64,000 bases of DNA from Acidaminococcus hominis (lineage in GTDB: Bacteria > Bacillota > Negativicutes > Acidaminococcales > Acidaminococcaceae): assembly GCF_900291475.1 (NCBI RefSeq), contig NZ_OLMM01000004.1, forward strand, positions 560,873 through 624,872, read 5' to 3'. How positions within the stretch are numbered: the stretch's first letter is position 1; each line of letters begins with the position of its first letter. Positions 16,011 through 23,888 of this stretch are shown piece after piece. The notes under the pieces are model-generated. The model had not been told where the DNA came from. It worked only from the letters and a program-made list of their open reading frames with translations, and made no database searches. The translations under genes were made by a program, and so were the position numbers.

Positions 16011-17057
16011 ATGATTGATTTGCGCAGCGACACCTTAACCCAGCCTGACCTGCCCATGCTGGAAACCATCCTCACCGCCCCGGTAGGCGATGACGGACGC
16101 ATTGACGAAAATGGCCGGGGCGAGGACCCCACGGTAAACAAACTGGAAGACCTGGCAGCTTCCCTTACCGGCAAGGAAGCGGGGCTGCTCTGCTGTTCCG
16201 GCAGTATGACCAATCTGACGGCCCTGCTTACCTGGTGCCGGCCAGGAGACCGTGTACTGGTCAACAATCTCCAGCACCTGGACAAAAGCGAGAAAACCGC
16301 TTTTTCTCCCCGCTTTGGCCAGCTCCAGCGGGCTACGTACCCTCTGGATGAAGATTTCCAGCCGGACCTGAATGTCATTGAAGACCAATTGAAAAAAGGC
16401 GGTATTTCCCTGCTCTGCCTGGAAAATACGCATAATTTCTCTGGCGGCACCTGCATTACGGAAGAAAGCCTGAAACAGATCTACACATTGGCCCAACAGT
16501 ACCACGTGCCCGTCCACACCGATGGCGTGCGGATTTTTAATGCCGCCCTGCACCTTAAAACCACCGTGGCCCGGCTGTGCCAGTACACGGATTCCGTAGA
16601 TTTCAGCCTGTCCAAGAGCCTGGCGGCCCCCATTGGCTCCCTGCTCTGCGGCACCAATGCCTTCATCCGGGAGGCCCGGGATACCCGGAAAATGATTGGC
16701 GGCGGTATGCGCCAGGCCGGCATCATTGCAGCCCCCGGCATTTATGCCCTGGAGCACAACCGGGACCGGCTCCAGGAGGACCACGACCACTGTGCCCTGT
16801 GCGCTTCCCTGCTCCAGGATTTGAACGCCATCGTATCCCCGAACCCCAAAGCCGTCCAGACCAATATCCTGCTGCTGGATGTCACCCCCACCGGCCTGTC
16901 CAACCACGAATTCTGCCGCAAGGCCAAGGAACAAGGCCTCCTGATTAACCCCATTTTGGACAAATTCGTCCGGATGATTTTCTACAAGGGCATTACCACC
17001 GAGGATGTCCGGGCTGCCGCCCAAATCCTCCATACCATGGATAAAAAGTACCGCTAA
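16011..17057 (+). CDS. ltaE: Low-specificity L-threonine aldolase family (PLP, beta-eliminating lyase fold)
   Basis: A 348-residue cytosolic fold-type I PLP enzyme. It shows the MIDLRSDTLTQP start, GEDPTVNKLE, the ENTHNFSGG segment, VHTDGVRIFNAA and the Schiff-base Lys202 in FSLSKSLAAPIGS. The expected reaction is cleavage of L-threonine or L-allo-threonine to glycine and acetaldehyde. Compared with the usual CLSKGLGAP, the Lys loop reads SLSKSLAAP, and the substrate loop around residue 85-95 (NNLQHLDKSEK) lacks the usual His-Ile-Glu spacing, so a different beta-hydroxy amino acid is possible. The ATG follows CGGAGG. It is monocistronic, ending in a strong bidirectional terminator. Confidence 0.85.
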   Translation: MIDLRSDTLTQPDLPMLETILTAPVGDDGRIDENGRGEDPTVNKLEDLAASLTGKEAGLLCCSGSMTNLTALLTWCRPGDRVLVNNLQHLDKSEKTAFSPRFGQLQRATYPLDEDFQPDLNVIEDQLKKGGISLLCLENTHNFSGGTCITEESLKQIYTLAQQYHVPVHTDGVRIFNAALHLKTTVARLCQYTDSVDFSLSKSLAAPIGSLLCGTNAFIREARDTRKMIGGGMRQAGIIAAPGIYALEHNRDRLQEDHDHCALCASLLQDLNAIVSPNPKAVQTNILLLDVTPTGLSNHEFCRKAKEQGLLINPILDKFVRMIFYKGITTEDVRAAAQILHTMDKKYR

Positions 17058-17060
17058 GAC

Positions 17061-17106
17061 AAAAAAACTGCGTGACACGAAGCCTGTTCGTGCCACGCAG
17101 TTTTTT
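17061..17106. terminator. Bidirectional intrinsic terminator
   Basis: Long arms (AAACTGCGTG / CACGCAGTTT and CACGAA / TTCGTG) flanked by A and T runs, serving the convergent ltaE and lipoprotein reductase genes; it overlaps the stop codon of the latter. Confidence 0.88.
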
Positions 17107-18067
17107 AATACCAATCGTGTTTCTCGTTCCGATTCAGTGCCGCAATTTGCGCCATTTCCTCGTCCGTCAGGCTAAAGCCCAACAAATCCAGATTTTCCCT
17201 GATATGCTTGGGATTGCTGGAACCGGGAATCACCACCACGCCCCGCTGGAGATTCCACCGGAGAATCACCTGGACAGGCGTAACCCCGTGGGCTTTGGCA
17301 ATGGCCGCCAGGGTCTTATCCCCCAGCAGTTCCTGGTTATGCCCCCGGCCGCCCAACGGATACCAGCCCTGGACCGTAATACCCAGTTTCTGGATATAGG
17401 GCACCACGTCCGGCTCCTGGTAATAGGGATGGATTTCGTTTTGCACCAGGGCCGGCGTAATCTGCACCTGGGGCAGGAATTTCTCCAGCTCCGCCTGGTA
17501 CCAGTTGGACAAGCCAATGGAGTGGATTTTCCCCGCTGCCACCGCCTTTTCCATGGCCTGGTAGGCTTTCACATCCCCTTCCCCGGGATGGTGCAGCAGC
17601 AGCATGTCGATATAACCGATATTCAGGGTATTGAGCGCCTGGGTAATGGCCGCCTCAGGGTCCCCATACTGGCTGGGATACAGCTTGGTAATCACAAAGA
17701 TTTCCTCCCGGGGCACCCCGCTGTCCCGGATGGCCCGACCCACTGCGGCCTCGTTGTTGTAGGCGTAGGCCGTGTCGATCAGCCGCCCTCCCGCTTTGAG
17801 GAAAGTAGTAATGGAATCGTAGCACACCTGGTCGCTGAGGGAATAGGTCCCCATACCCATAATGGGCATTTTATAGCCGCTGTTGAGCGTCACCGTGCCA
17901 GCTTTCAAATCAAAATGGCCGGGATTGGTTTCCCCAGCCGCCGTCTTTTCTCCGACCGCAGGCGCAGCCGCCTTGCTGCCAGCCGAATTACCCTGGGTCG
18001 TTTGGCCGCAGGCCGTCAGCCCCAGCACCAGCAGCAGCGTCAGGGTCATCGTTAAGAGTTTTTTCAT
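17105..18067 (-). CDS. Aldo/keto reductase with a lipoprotein signal peptide
   Basis: A 320-residue protein. Residues 1-20 form a clear type II signal (MKKLLTMTLTLLLVLGLTAC, lipobox LTAC) followed by a Ser/Ala/Gly-rich linker, then a complete aldo/keto reductase barrel: MGTYSLSD, DTAYAYNNEAAVG (catalytic Asp and Tyr), VITKLYPSQY (Lys), LLLHHPGEGD (His), SIGLSNW, QNEIHPYYQE and the NADPH-binding IPGSSNPKHI. The catalytic tetrad is intact. Secretion is odd because AKRs need NADPH, which is not expected outside the membrane; it may be retained partly in the cytosol, use another cofactor, or bind ligands. A second AKR gene lies 67 bases upstream on the same strand. Confidence 0.9.
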   Translation of the reverse strand: MKKLLTMTLTLLLVLGLTACGQTTQGNSAGSKAAAPAVGEKTAAGETNPGHFDLKAGTVTLNSGYKMPIMGMGTYSLSDQVCYDSITTFLKAGGRLIDTAYAYNNEAAVGRAIRDSGVPREEIFVITKLYPSQYGDPEAAITQALNTLNIGYIDMLLLHHPGEGDVKAYQAMEKAVAAGKIHSIGLSNWYQAELEKFLPQVQITPALVQNEIHPYYQEPDVVPYIQKLGITVQGWYPLGGRGHNQELLGDKTLAAIAKAHGVTPVQVILRWNLQRGVVVIPGSSNPKHIRENLDLLGFSLTDEEMAQIAALNRNEKHDWY

Positions 18068-18134
18068 GCTATGCCTCCCATAAATGACTTGTCAGCCCAA
18101 GACGACCGAGATTCTGCCCGGCCCGTCAAGGTCC

Positions 18135-18935
18135 TTAATACCACCCAAACAAGGAACGGCCTTCGTTCAACGTGCTAAGCTGGGCCATATCCTCCGGCGT
18201 CAGTTGGAAATCCAAACAATGCAGGTTCTCCTCCATACGCTCCCGGTGCACCGATTTGGGAATTACAGCAATCCCGTTCTGAAGCAGATAGCGCAGCGCC
18301 GTTTGGCCGGCCGTCTTGCCGTATTTTTCCCCAATCTGGTTCAGCAGCGGCTGGGCAAAGATATTATGCCGCCCCTCGGTAAAAGGCCCCCAGGACTGCA
18401 TCTGCGTGCCCTGGCGGTCCAGCTGCGCCTTGAGTTCCAGCTGCGGATAATACACATGGGCTTCCACCTGATTGACCGCAGGCACCAGCCCACACTGTTT
18501 CAGGAACCAGTCGTAAGCTTTAGGTTCAAAATTGGATATGCCAATGGCCCGAACTTTGCCTGCTGCATAGGCTTCCTTTAGGGCTTCGTACATTTCCAGC
18601 GCCTGCTCGTAGGGTTCATGAATCAGCAGCAGATCAAGATAGTCCGTTTGCAGCGCTTCCAGGGATTTGGCAATGCCCTCCTTGGCCTTTTGGTAGCTGC
18701 AGCTGGGACGATAGAGCTTGGTAGTAATAAAGACGTCTTTCCTGGCAAGGCCGCTTTCCCGTACCGCCTGCCCCACAATTTCCTCGTTCCCGTACATTTG
18801 GGCCGTATCGATTAGACGATAGCCCACCTCCAGCGCCGTTAGAATCACCTGTTTGCCGGCCTCACCCCGTACATCCCAGGTTCCAAATCCCACCGCTGGC
18901 AGCTTCACCCCATTATTCAGCGTAAAATATTCCAT
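18135..18935 (-). CDS. Aldo/keto reductase (2,5-diketo-gluconate reductase-like)
   Basis: A 266-residue cytosolic AKR. The catalytic tetrad is visible: Asp and Tyr in LIDTAQMYGNEEIVGQAV, Lys in FITTKLYRPS and His in LLLIHEPYEQ; NADPH-site residues are in VIPKSVHRERMEENL. It should reduce small aldehydes or 2-keto acids/sugars with NADPH. The start at 18935 follows AAAGGGG; the longer frame upstream has no site. It probably shares a transcript with the lipoprotein AKR just downstream, to which it is related but without the signal peptide. The substrate is unknown. Confidence 0.9.
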   Translation of the reverse strand: MEYFTLNNGVKLPAVGFGTWDVRGEAGKQVILTALEVGYRLIDTAQMYGNEEIVGQAVRESGLARKDVFITTKLYRPSCSYQKAKEGIAKSLEALQTDYLDLLLIHEPYEQALEMYEALKEAYAAGKVRAIGISNFEPKAYDWFLKQCGLVPAVNQVEAHVYYPQLELKAQLDRQGTQMQSWGPFTEGRHNIFAQPLLNQIGEKYGKTAGQTALRYLLQNGIAVIPKSVHRERMEENLHCLDFQLTPEDMAQLSTLNEGRSLFGWY

Positions 18936-19151
18936 TCCTGCCCCTTTCCCGGCAACCCTGAAAGCGTTGCCGCCGTTTTGCACGCAGCTGCCGGGAGAGC
19001 CAAACCCGCTCCCAGGCGCCAGCGCACAATTCTAATTCCATTATAAAACCCACTCTGCAAAATGCAAAATAGCAATCCGTCATTTTTCATTATGCTTTTT
19101 TCGAATGATAATACCAAAAGCCCCAACTGCGTCCCGCTCCCAGCAGCCGAC

Positions 19152-19200
19152 AAAAGAGACTGCCTGGCACGAAAAACTTTCTGCCAAGCAGTCTCTTTTT
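19152..19200. terminator. Intrinsic terminator
   Basis: AAAAGAGACTGC.TGGCA pairs with TGCCA.GCAGTCTCTTTTT; placed just downstream of the 2-hydroxyacid dehydrogenase gene and reading best on the minus strand. Confidence 0.85.
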
Positions 19201-19229
19201 ATAAAGGAGGAGTGTTTTTTATTTCAAGC

Positions 19230-20192
19230 TTACTTTGCCGGATTCACCACGTACTTCGGTGCTTCTCCATTCGCCAGCCGCTTCAGATTTTCTACAATCA
19301 TGGGCATAATAGAATCGGAGATATCATTGGTGGTGCCGCCAATATGGGGCGTTACCACAATGTTGGGGTCGTGGAGCAGCGGGTTCTCCTTGGAAATGGG
19401 GGATTCCTCGGTGCAGTCCAGACCAGCGCCATTCAGTTTACCGCTCTTTACAGCTTCCACAAGCACGCTGTCGTCCACAATGCCGCTCCGGGCAGTATTG
19501 ATGACAATGGCGCCGTCCTTCACCTGCTTGATATTGTCGGCGTTCAGCATATGCTTGGTGCCGTCAGTCAGGGGCACATGGTAGGTAATCACATCGGAAG
19601 TGGCCAGCAGGGTATCATAATCCACATAGGTCATATGAAAGGCCTTTTCCATTTCTGCCGGCAGCCGGAACGGATCATAGTACTGGGTGGTGGCACCAAA
19701 GGCCTGTACCTTCTGAGCCACCTGACGGCCGATGTTGCCGCCGCCTACAATCCCCACCACCTTGTGGTTCAGGGAGCTGCTTTGGGCCGTGTACAGTTCC
19801 CGGCTCCAGACCCCTTCCTGGAGCTTCCGTTCATGGCAGATCAATTTCCGGCCCACCGCCAGCATCAGTATCACTGCCAGTTCGCTGACCGCATAGGCAT
19901 TGGCCCCCGGCGTATTGCAGACGTCCACGTTCTTTTCCCGGGCTGCTGCCACGTCTACGGCATCATAGCCCACGCCCCAGCGCATAATCATTTTCAGCCG
20001 GGAAGAGAAACGCTCGATCACCGGCCGCGGCATCTTCAAAATCCGCAGCACAATGGCGTCCACGTCATTTTCCTTGGCAAATTCTTCTTCGGTCACCACG
20101 GCCCGGATGTTGATGTCCGTACCCTTTACCATAGCCTGCATTCTTTCCAAAGTCCCTGCAGGGAACGTCCCTGCCAGCAATACTTCAAACAT
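19230..20192 (-). CDS. D-isomer-specific 2-hydroxyacid dehydrogenase (phosphoglycerate dehydrogenase-like)
   Basis: A 320-residue NAD-dependent enzyme. It has the substrate-domain RWGVGYDAVDVAAA, the Rossmann motif VGIVGGGNIGRQVA near residue 145, the catalytic Arg in NTARSGIVDD, Glu in the LDCTEESP region and the His-Gly pair in TPHIGGTTND. It should interconvert a 2-oxoacid and a D-2-hydroxyacid. It lacks the ACT regulatory domain of biosynthetic SerA, and no other serine gene is near, so a catabolic role is more likely. The gene follows the MhpE-like aldolase by 25 bases (one operon), and AAGGAGG precedes its ATG. A divergent LysR regulator may control both. Confidence 0.88.
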   Translation of the reverse strand: MFEVLLAGTFPAGTLERMQAMVKGTDINIRAVVTEEEFAKENDVDAIVLRILKMPRPVIERFSSRLKMIMRWGVGYDAVDVAAAREKNVDVCNTPGANAYAVSELAVILMLAVGRKLICHERKLQEGVWSRELYTAQSSSLNHKVVGIVGGGNIGRQVAQKVQAFGATTQYYDPFRLPAEMEKAFHMTYVDYDTLLATSDVITYHVPLTDGTKHMLNADNIKQVKDGAIVINTARSGIVDDSVLVEAVKSGKLNGAGLDCTEESPISKENPLLHDPNIVVTPHIGGTTNDISDSIMPMIVENLKRLANGEAPKYVVNPAK

Positions 20193-20217
20193 TCCATTTA
20201 CCTCCTTAGCCCTTGGC

Positions 20218-21219
20218 TTATGCCTTGATTTCCCCAGCCACCTTGCGAATCAGGTCTTCAGACGGATTCTTCCGGTCAATAACCGCCGTATGCACCATCA
20301 GCTGGTACAGGTTAACGCCCGTTTCTGCTGCCACCTTCTTGAACAAAGCGCTCTTGGAGGAGTGCAGGCCGGTAATGCCCAGTACCAGGTCAAAGGGCGT
20401 AATGGGGTTATGGTAATCATGGTCCTTCTTCATGATGGGTTCCAAGTCATCGTTGATGAATTGCAGCAGGCTGTACAGGTTGATGTGTTTCAGTTCCCCG
20501 TATTTTTGCAGCACCGCAATGCCCGCTTCCGTAGGCAGGTTCCCAGCGCTTCTGGCCATCCCCATGAGACCCCCGTCCAGTACGGAAGCGCCGCCCCGGT
20601 AGGCAGCCAAGGCATTGGCCGCAGACAGGGCCAGGTTGTTATGACAATGGAAGGCGATGGGAATGCTTACGCTCTTGGTCAGCAGTTCCACGGTCTTTTC
20701 CACTTCGTCCGGCAGCATGCAGCCTGCAGAGTCCATAATGGTAAATTCATCCAGGCCGGCCGCTTCCAGTTTCTTGGCGGATTCTGCCAGTTCTTCCGGA
20801 GAAACGATGTACGCCTTCATAGCAGAATAAAACGCCTTCATGCCGTTCTTTTTGATGACCTTAATGGGTTCAATAGCCAGATCCGGTTCATCGGCATCCA
20901 CGCCCACCCGCAGGAAAGCCAGGTGATTGGCAGCAGCCAGTTCCACGTATTTTTGGCGATACCGTTTGGCGTTCAGGAACATCCCCACCTTGCCCGTAGC
21001 CGCATACGGCTGCATCAGCTCCAGGTACTTTTCATCCGTTTCCGCCTTGGTGAAACCAGCCACTTCGTAGGCCCCAATGCCGCCGGAGTTGCCCATTTCA
21101 ATATAGTCCACATTGCAGTCAATCAGTGCTTTCAGCATCATAGAAGTCAGATTGGCATCAAAGCCCTTGCCCACCACATTGCCGCCGTCACGTAACGTAC
21201 AATCCAAAATTTTCAACAT
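20218..21219 (-). CDS. HMGL-like DRE-TIM metallolyase (4-hydroxy-2-oxovalerate aldolase / MhpE-like)
   Basis: A 333-residue TIM-barrel aldolase. It starts with the LDCTLRDGGNVVG signature (catalytic Arg, metal Asp), and has the metal ligands FHCHNNLALS near residue 200 and the DGGLMGMARSAGNLPTE segment. MhpE/DmpG aldolases split 4-hydroxy-2-oxoacids to pyruvate and an aldehyde and normally form a complex with an acetaldehyde dehydrogenase; no such gene is present here. Instead it is paired with a 2-hydroxyacid dehydrogenase, and aldehyde-reducing AKRs follow. GGGAGG precedes the ATG. The short 116-base gap to the LysR gene is the control region. Confidence 0.85.
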   Translation of the reverse strand: MLKILDCTLRDGGNVVGKGFDANLTSMMLKALIDCNVDYIEMGNSGGIGAYEVAGFTKAETDEKYLELMQPYAATGKVGMFLNAKRYRQKYVELAAANHLAFLRVGVDADEPDLAIEPIKVIKKNGMKAFYSAMKAYIVSPEELAESAKKLEAAGLDEFTIMDSAGCMLPDEVEKTVELLTKSVSIPIAFHCHNNLALSAANALAAYRGGASVLDGGLMGMARSAGNLPTEAGIAVLQKYGELKHINLYSLLQFINDDLEPIMKKDHDYHNPITPFDLVLGITGLHSSKSALFKKVAAETGVNLYQLMVHTAVIDRKNPSEDLIRKVAGEIKA

Positions 21220-21335
21220 AGGAAATAGCCTCCCAGTACTTTTCTTTTATCTGTATTTACGGTATCATATTTTTAAACAATGATAAAACAGTATTTAATT
21301 GCAAAATCGACAGCTATCTGATTGTGGAGGAAAGT

Positions 21336-22313
21336 ATGAGCTTACTAGGTTTTGAGTATTTCGTAGAAGTTGCCAAAGAAGGCAATATTTCCAAGGCAGC
21401 AGAAAAGCTGTACATCAGCCAGCAATCCCTGAGTGCCCACATCAAACGCCTAGAAAATAAGTACGGAGTAACCCTATTTGAGCGGAAGCCCGCCTTCCGC
21501 CTGACCCCTGCCGGGGAAGCCATGCTGTTCTACGTCCAGCAGATGCTGCGGGAAGAAAAGGACATGACGGACCGCTTTGCAGACCTGGTCCAGGGCCACT
21601 ACGGCACCCTGCGCATTGGCGCCTCCCGCCAGCGCAGCGAAGCCTTTTTCGGGGACATCTGGGAACGGTACCAGGAAAAATATCCCCATATTGAAGTCCA
21701 GATTAAGGAATACAACAGCGACCAGCTCCTGGACATGCTGCGCACCCACCAGATTGACCTGTGCGTGGGCCTGAACGTGCCGGAGGCTCGGGATATCCAG
21801 GTGGAACCCCTGGTGGAAGAACACCTGTGCTGCGCCCTGAGCAAGTCCCTGCTGCTGCAGTACCGGCCGGAAACCGGAGAACAGGATTTCCAGCACTACC
21901 TGAAGGAAGGCGTGGACCTTCTGGAGCTCCAGGATCTCCCCTTCTTCCACCGGCCGGAAACCAACCAAATTCGCGTAGCCATTGACCAAATGTACGCCGC
22001 CCACTCCGTCTATCCCCACCACGTACTGGAAACCAACAACCAGCGCCTGATGCTGCGGCTGGCCTCCTATGGGGTCTGCCTTATTACCCCAATTTACCTA
22101 TACTTATGCTGGCAAAGCCAAAGTGTCGCTCTGGGCATGCCCCAGATTGTAAAACTCAAGGGAGACCTGCCTTCCACCATCGTTAGTATTGTCACCCTGA
22201 AGGATCAACAGCTTCCCCAGTATGCACAATTTATGCTGCAGCTGATCCGGGAAGAATTTAATCGATACAAACGAATCATTAACGACCTAGGAGATTTCCC
22301 CCTAATTTCCTAA
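21336..22313 (+). CDS. LysR-type transcriptional regulator
   Basis: A 325-residue full-length LTTR: HTH at residues 1-60 (GNISKAAEKLYISQQSLSAH, then RLENKYGVTLFER), followed by the two-lobed PBP2-like effector domain (GTLRIGASRQR, QIDLCVGLNV, SYGVCLITPIYLYLC). These proteins activate or repress a neighbouring divergent unit on binding a pathway metabolite. It is transcribed away from the aldolase/2-hydroxyacid dehydrogenase operon across a 116-base gap, which makes that operon its probable target. ATG 21336 is preferred to an in-frame GTG at 21324, because GGAGG falls between them at the right spacing for the ATG. Confidence 0.92.
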   Translation: MSLLGFEYFVEVAKEGNISKAAEKLYISQQSLSAHIKRLENKYGVTLFERKPAFRLTPAGEAMLFYVQQMLREEKDMTDRFADLVQGHYGTLRIGASRQRSEAFFGDIWERYQEKYPHIEVQIKEYNSDQLLDMLRTHQIDLCVGLNVPEARDIQVEPLVEEHLCCALSKSLLLQYRPETGEQDFQHYLKEGVDLLELQDLPFFHRPETNQIRVAIDQMYAAHSVYPHHVLETNNQRLMLRLASYGVCLITPIYLYLCWQSQSVALGMPQIVKLKGDLPSTIVSIVTLKDQQLPQYAQFMLQLIREEFNRYKRIINDLGDFPLIS

Positions 22314-22344
22314 TTACCCCAGCCGCTTATGCTAAAATCACTAT

Positions 22345-22389
22345 AAAAAATACAGCAGTAACGCCATTTTACGTAACTGCTGTATTTTT
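22345..22389. terminator. Bidirectional intrinsic terminator
   Basis: AAAAAATACAGCAGT pairs with ACTGCTGTATTTTT between the convergent LysR and LdhA/AllD-type genes. Confidence 0.85.
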
Positions 22390-22413
22390 ATGTTTATTTA
22401 TCACTAAACTTCC

Positions 22414-23451
22414 TTATTTTTTTGCATATTTTTGATAGCACTCTTTCACAGTATTCCAGGTCTTTGTCAAAATCTGAAGAGTATCTCCATAAACCTGCTG
22501 CTGTACCCTTTCCGGTTCCCCGGGAATCTGAATCTTCATTCCTGTACGAGGCCGGCTGTCCCGGATTTTATCAAACCAATTCTGTGCCCTTTGTTCAAAC
22601 TCTGCCACCGGCAGAAAATGAGCAATATCCACAGCGTAAAGGAAGTGTCCGATATCCGCTTTTCGGTTGGCATCCACCACCGAGACAGATTCGCAGCTTA
22701 AATTGGCTCCTGTCAGCAATCCGCACATAGCATCCACAGCCATAGCCAGTCCATACCCTTTATGTTCCCGCATGGGCAGCAGGATTCCCTTTAAGGCAGC
22801 GTGGGGATTATCTGTATCCTGCCCTTGGGCATCCAGCGCCCAGCCAAAGGGAATCTTCTTTTCTTCCTTGGCGTAAATCCGGATTTTCCCCTTGGCCACA
22901 GCACTGGTAGCCATATCAGCACAGAAGATTTCGTTCTTTGCAGGGAAACCTATGGATACGGGATTGGTGCCAAACAATCGGTCTAAGCCGCCATAGGGGG
23001 CTACAGTAGGGCCAGCATTAGTAGAACAAAAACCCAGGCAGCCCTGTTTCGCCATATACCGGGTATAATATCCTGCGGCGCCAAAATGGTTAGAATGATG
23101 AACAGCTGCAGCACCAATACCATATAACTTGGCCAATTTCACTGCCTCGTCAGCCGCTTTCATAGTAACTACCTGGCCCAGCCCATAACCACCATCAATT
23201 TGGGCAATAGCTCCCTGCTCATTGATTTTGATTTGAGGCACCGGTTCAATCTGCCCGCTTACCAGTCGGTCCACGTAATCCTTTAACCGGATTAATCCAT
23301 GGCTTTCTACCCCGCCAGCTTCTGTATCAATCAAGATTTCTGCGGTTATTTCCGCGTCCTTGGCAGGAACTCCCAGCCCTTCCAAAATGGAGACAGCCGT
23401 TTCTTTGGCTTCTTCCAGTGACACCGCTACCCGTTCTTCCATGCCTACCAC
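22414..23451 (-). CDS. Malate/L-lactate/ureidoglycolate dehydrogenase family (PF02615)
   Basis: A 345-residue NAD(P)-dependent L-2-hydroxyacid (or delta1-piperideine-2-carboxylate) dehydrogenase of the Ldh2 family, which has its own fold. Signatures are the catalytic ESHGLIRLKDYV segment, VHHSNHFGAAGYYT, APYGGLDRLFGTNP and the LPMREHKGYGLAMAVD loop. Substrate can be malate, sulfolactate, ureidoglycolate or an imino acid, not separable here. The GTG at 23451 is backed by GGGGGA eight bases upstream; ATG at 23442 is the alternative. It stands alone, with a convergent terminator after it and hairpins upstream. Nearest same-strand gene upstream is a nitrilase-family amidase. Confidence 0.88.
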   Translation of the reverse strand: MVGMEERVAVSLEEAKETAVSILEGLGVPAKDAEITAEILIDTEAGGVESHGLIRLKDYVDRLVSGQIEPVPQIKINEQGAIAQIDGGYGLGQVVTMKAADEAVKLAKLYGIGAAAVHHSNHFGAAGYYTRYMAKQGCLGFCSTNAGPTVAPYGGLDRLFGTNPVSIGFPAKNEIFCADMATSAVAKGKIRIYAKEEKKIPFGWALDAQGQDTDNPHAALKGILLPMREHKGYGLAMAVDAMCGLLTGANLSCESVSVVDANRKADIGHFLYAVDIAHFLPVAEFEQRAQNWFDKIRDSRPRTGMKIQIPGEPERVQQQVYGDTLQILTKTWNTVKECYQKYAKK

Positions 23452-23707
23452 ACGCCTTTCCCCCAGTTTTTTTTAGTCCATGCGGAGTCCAAGAGATGAT
23501 TCTCTGCTTCTTAAATCCTAGCATCTTCTATTTAAACCCACAAACAGTTTTTCCGAGGGAATTGCACAACCTAAAAATTGACGCTGCAGCAAAGAAAGCG
23601 GAACAGCAGCGTTCTTCGTATAATACCTGCCATAGCCAGCTTGGTTTACCATGTTATTTTTATAGATAACGAATTGGCATAGTTTCCAGCCTTCCTCAGA
23701 ATCCTAA

Positions 23708-23802
23708 GTTGAAATACAAAAAAACGCAATTTTTATCATTTCAACCGGGAAAGCGGCAGGTGAGAACCAAAAAAACGCAATTTTTTGATTCTCACCTGCC
23801 GC
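23708..23802. repeat. Two adjacent hairpins with different stems and near-identical 22-base loops
   Basis: Hairpin one: arms 23708-23715 and 23738-23745, loop 23716-23737. Hairpin two: arms 23753-23766 and 23789-23802, loop 23767-23788. Both loops are 22 bases and share a core of CAAAAAAACGCAATTTTT, while the stems are unrelated in sequence (8 bp and 14 bp). They lie in a 437-base gap that contains no gene. Confidence 0.7.
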
Positions 23803-23812
23803 CCAGCAATAG

Positions 23813-23860
23813 AAAAAAGCATCGCTGGAAAGGACTAGACCCTTCCGGCGATGCTTTTTT
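23813..23860 (-). terminator. Intrinsic terminator after the nitrilase-family gene
   Basis: AAAAAAGCATCGC pairs with GCGATGCTTTTTT, with an inner GGAA/TTCC pair; just beyond the stop of the minus-strand amidase gene. Confidence 0.85.
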
Positions 23861-23888
23861 ATTTATGCAGTTATCCAGCGTTTTCCGC

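Noticed and set aside
19230-20192. serA (biosynthetic phosphoglycerate dehydrogenase)
   Set aside because: No ACT domain and no serine-pathway neighbours; paired with an aldolase, so only the general 2-hydroxyacid dehydrogenase call is kept.
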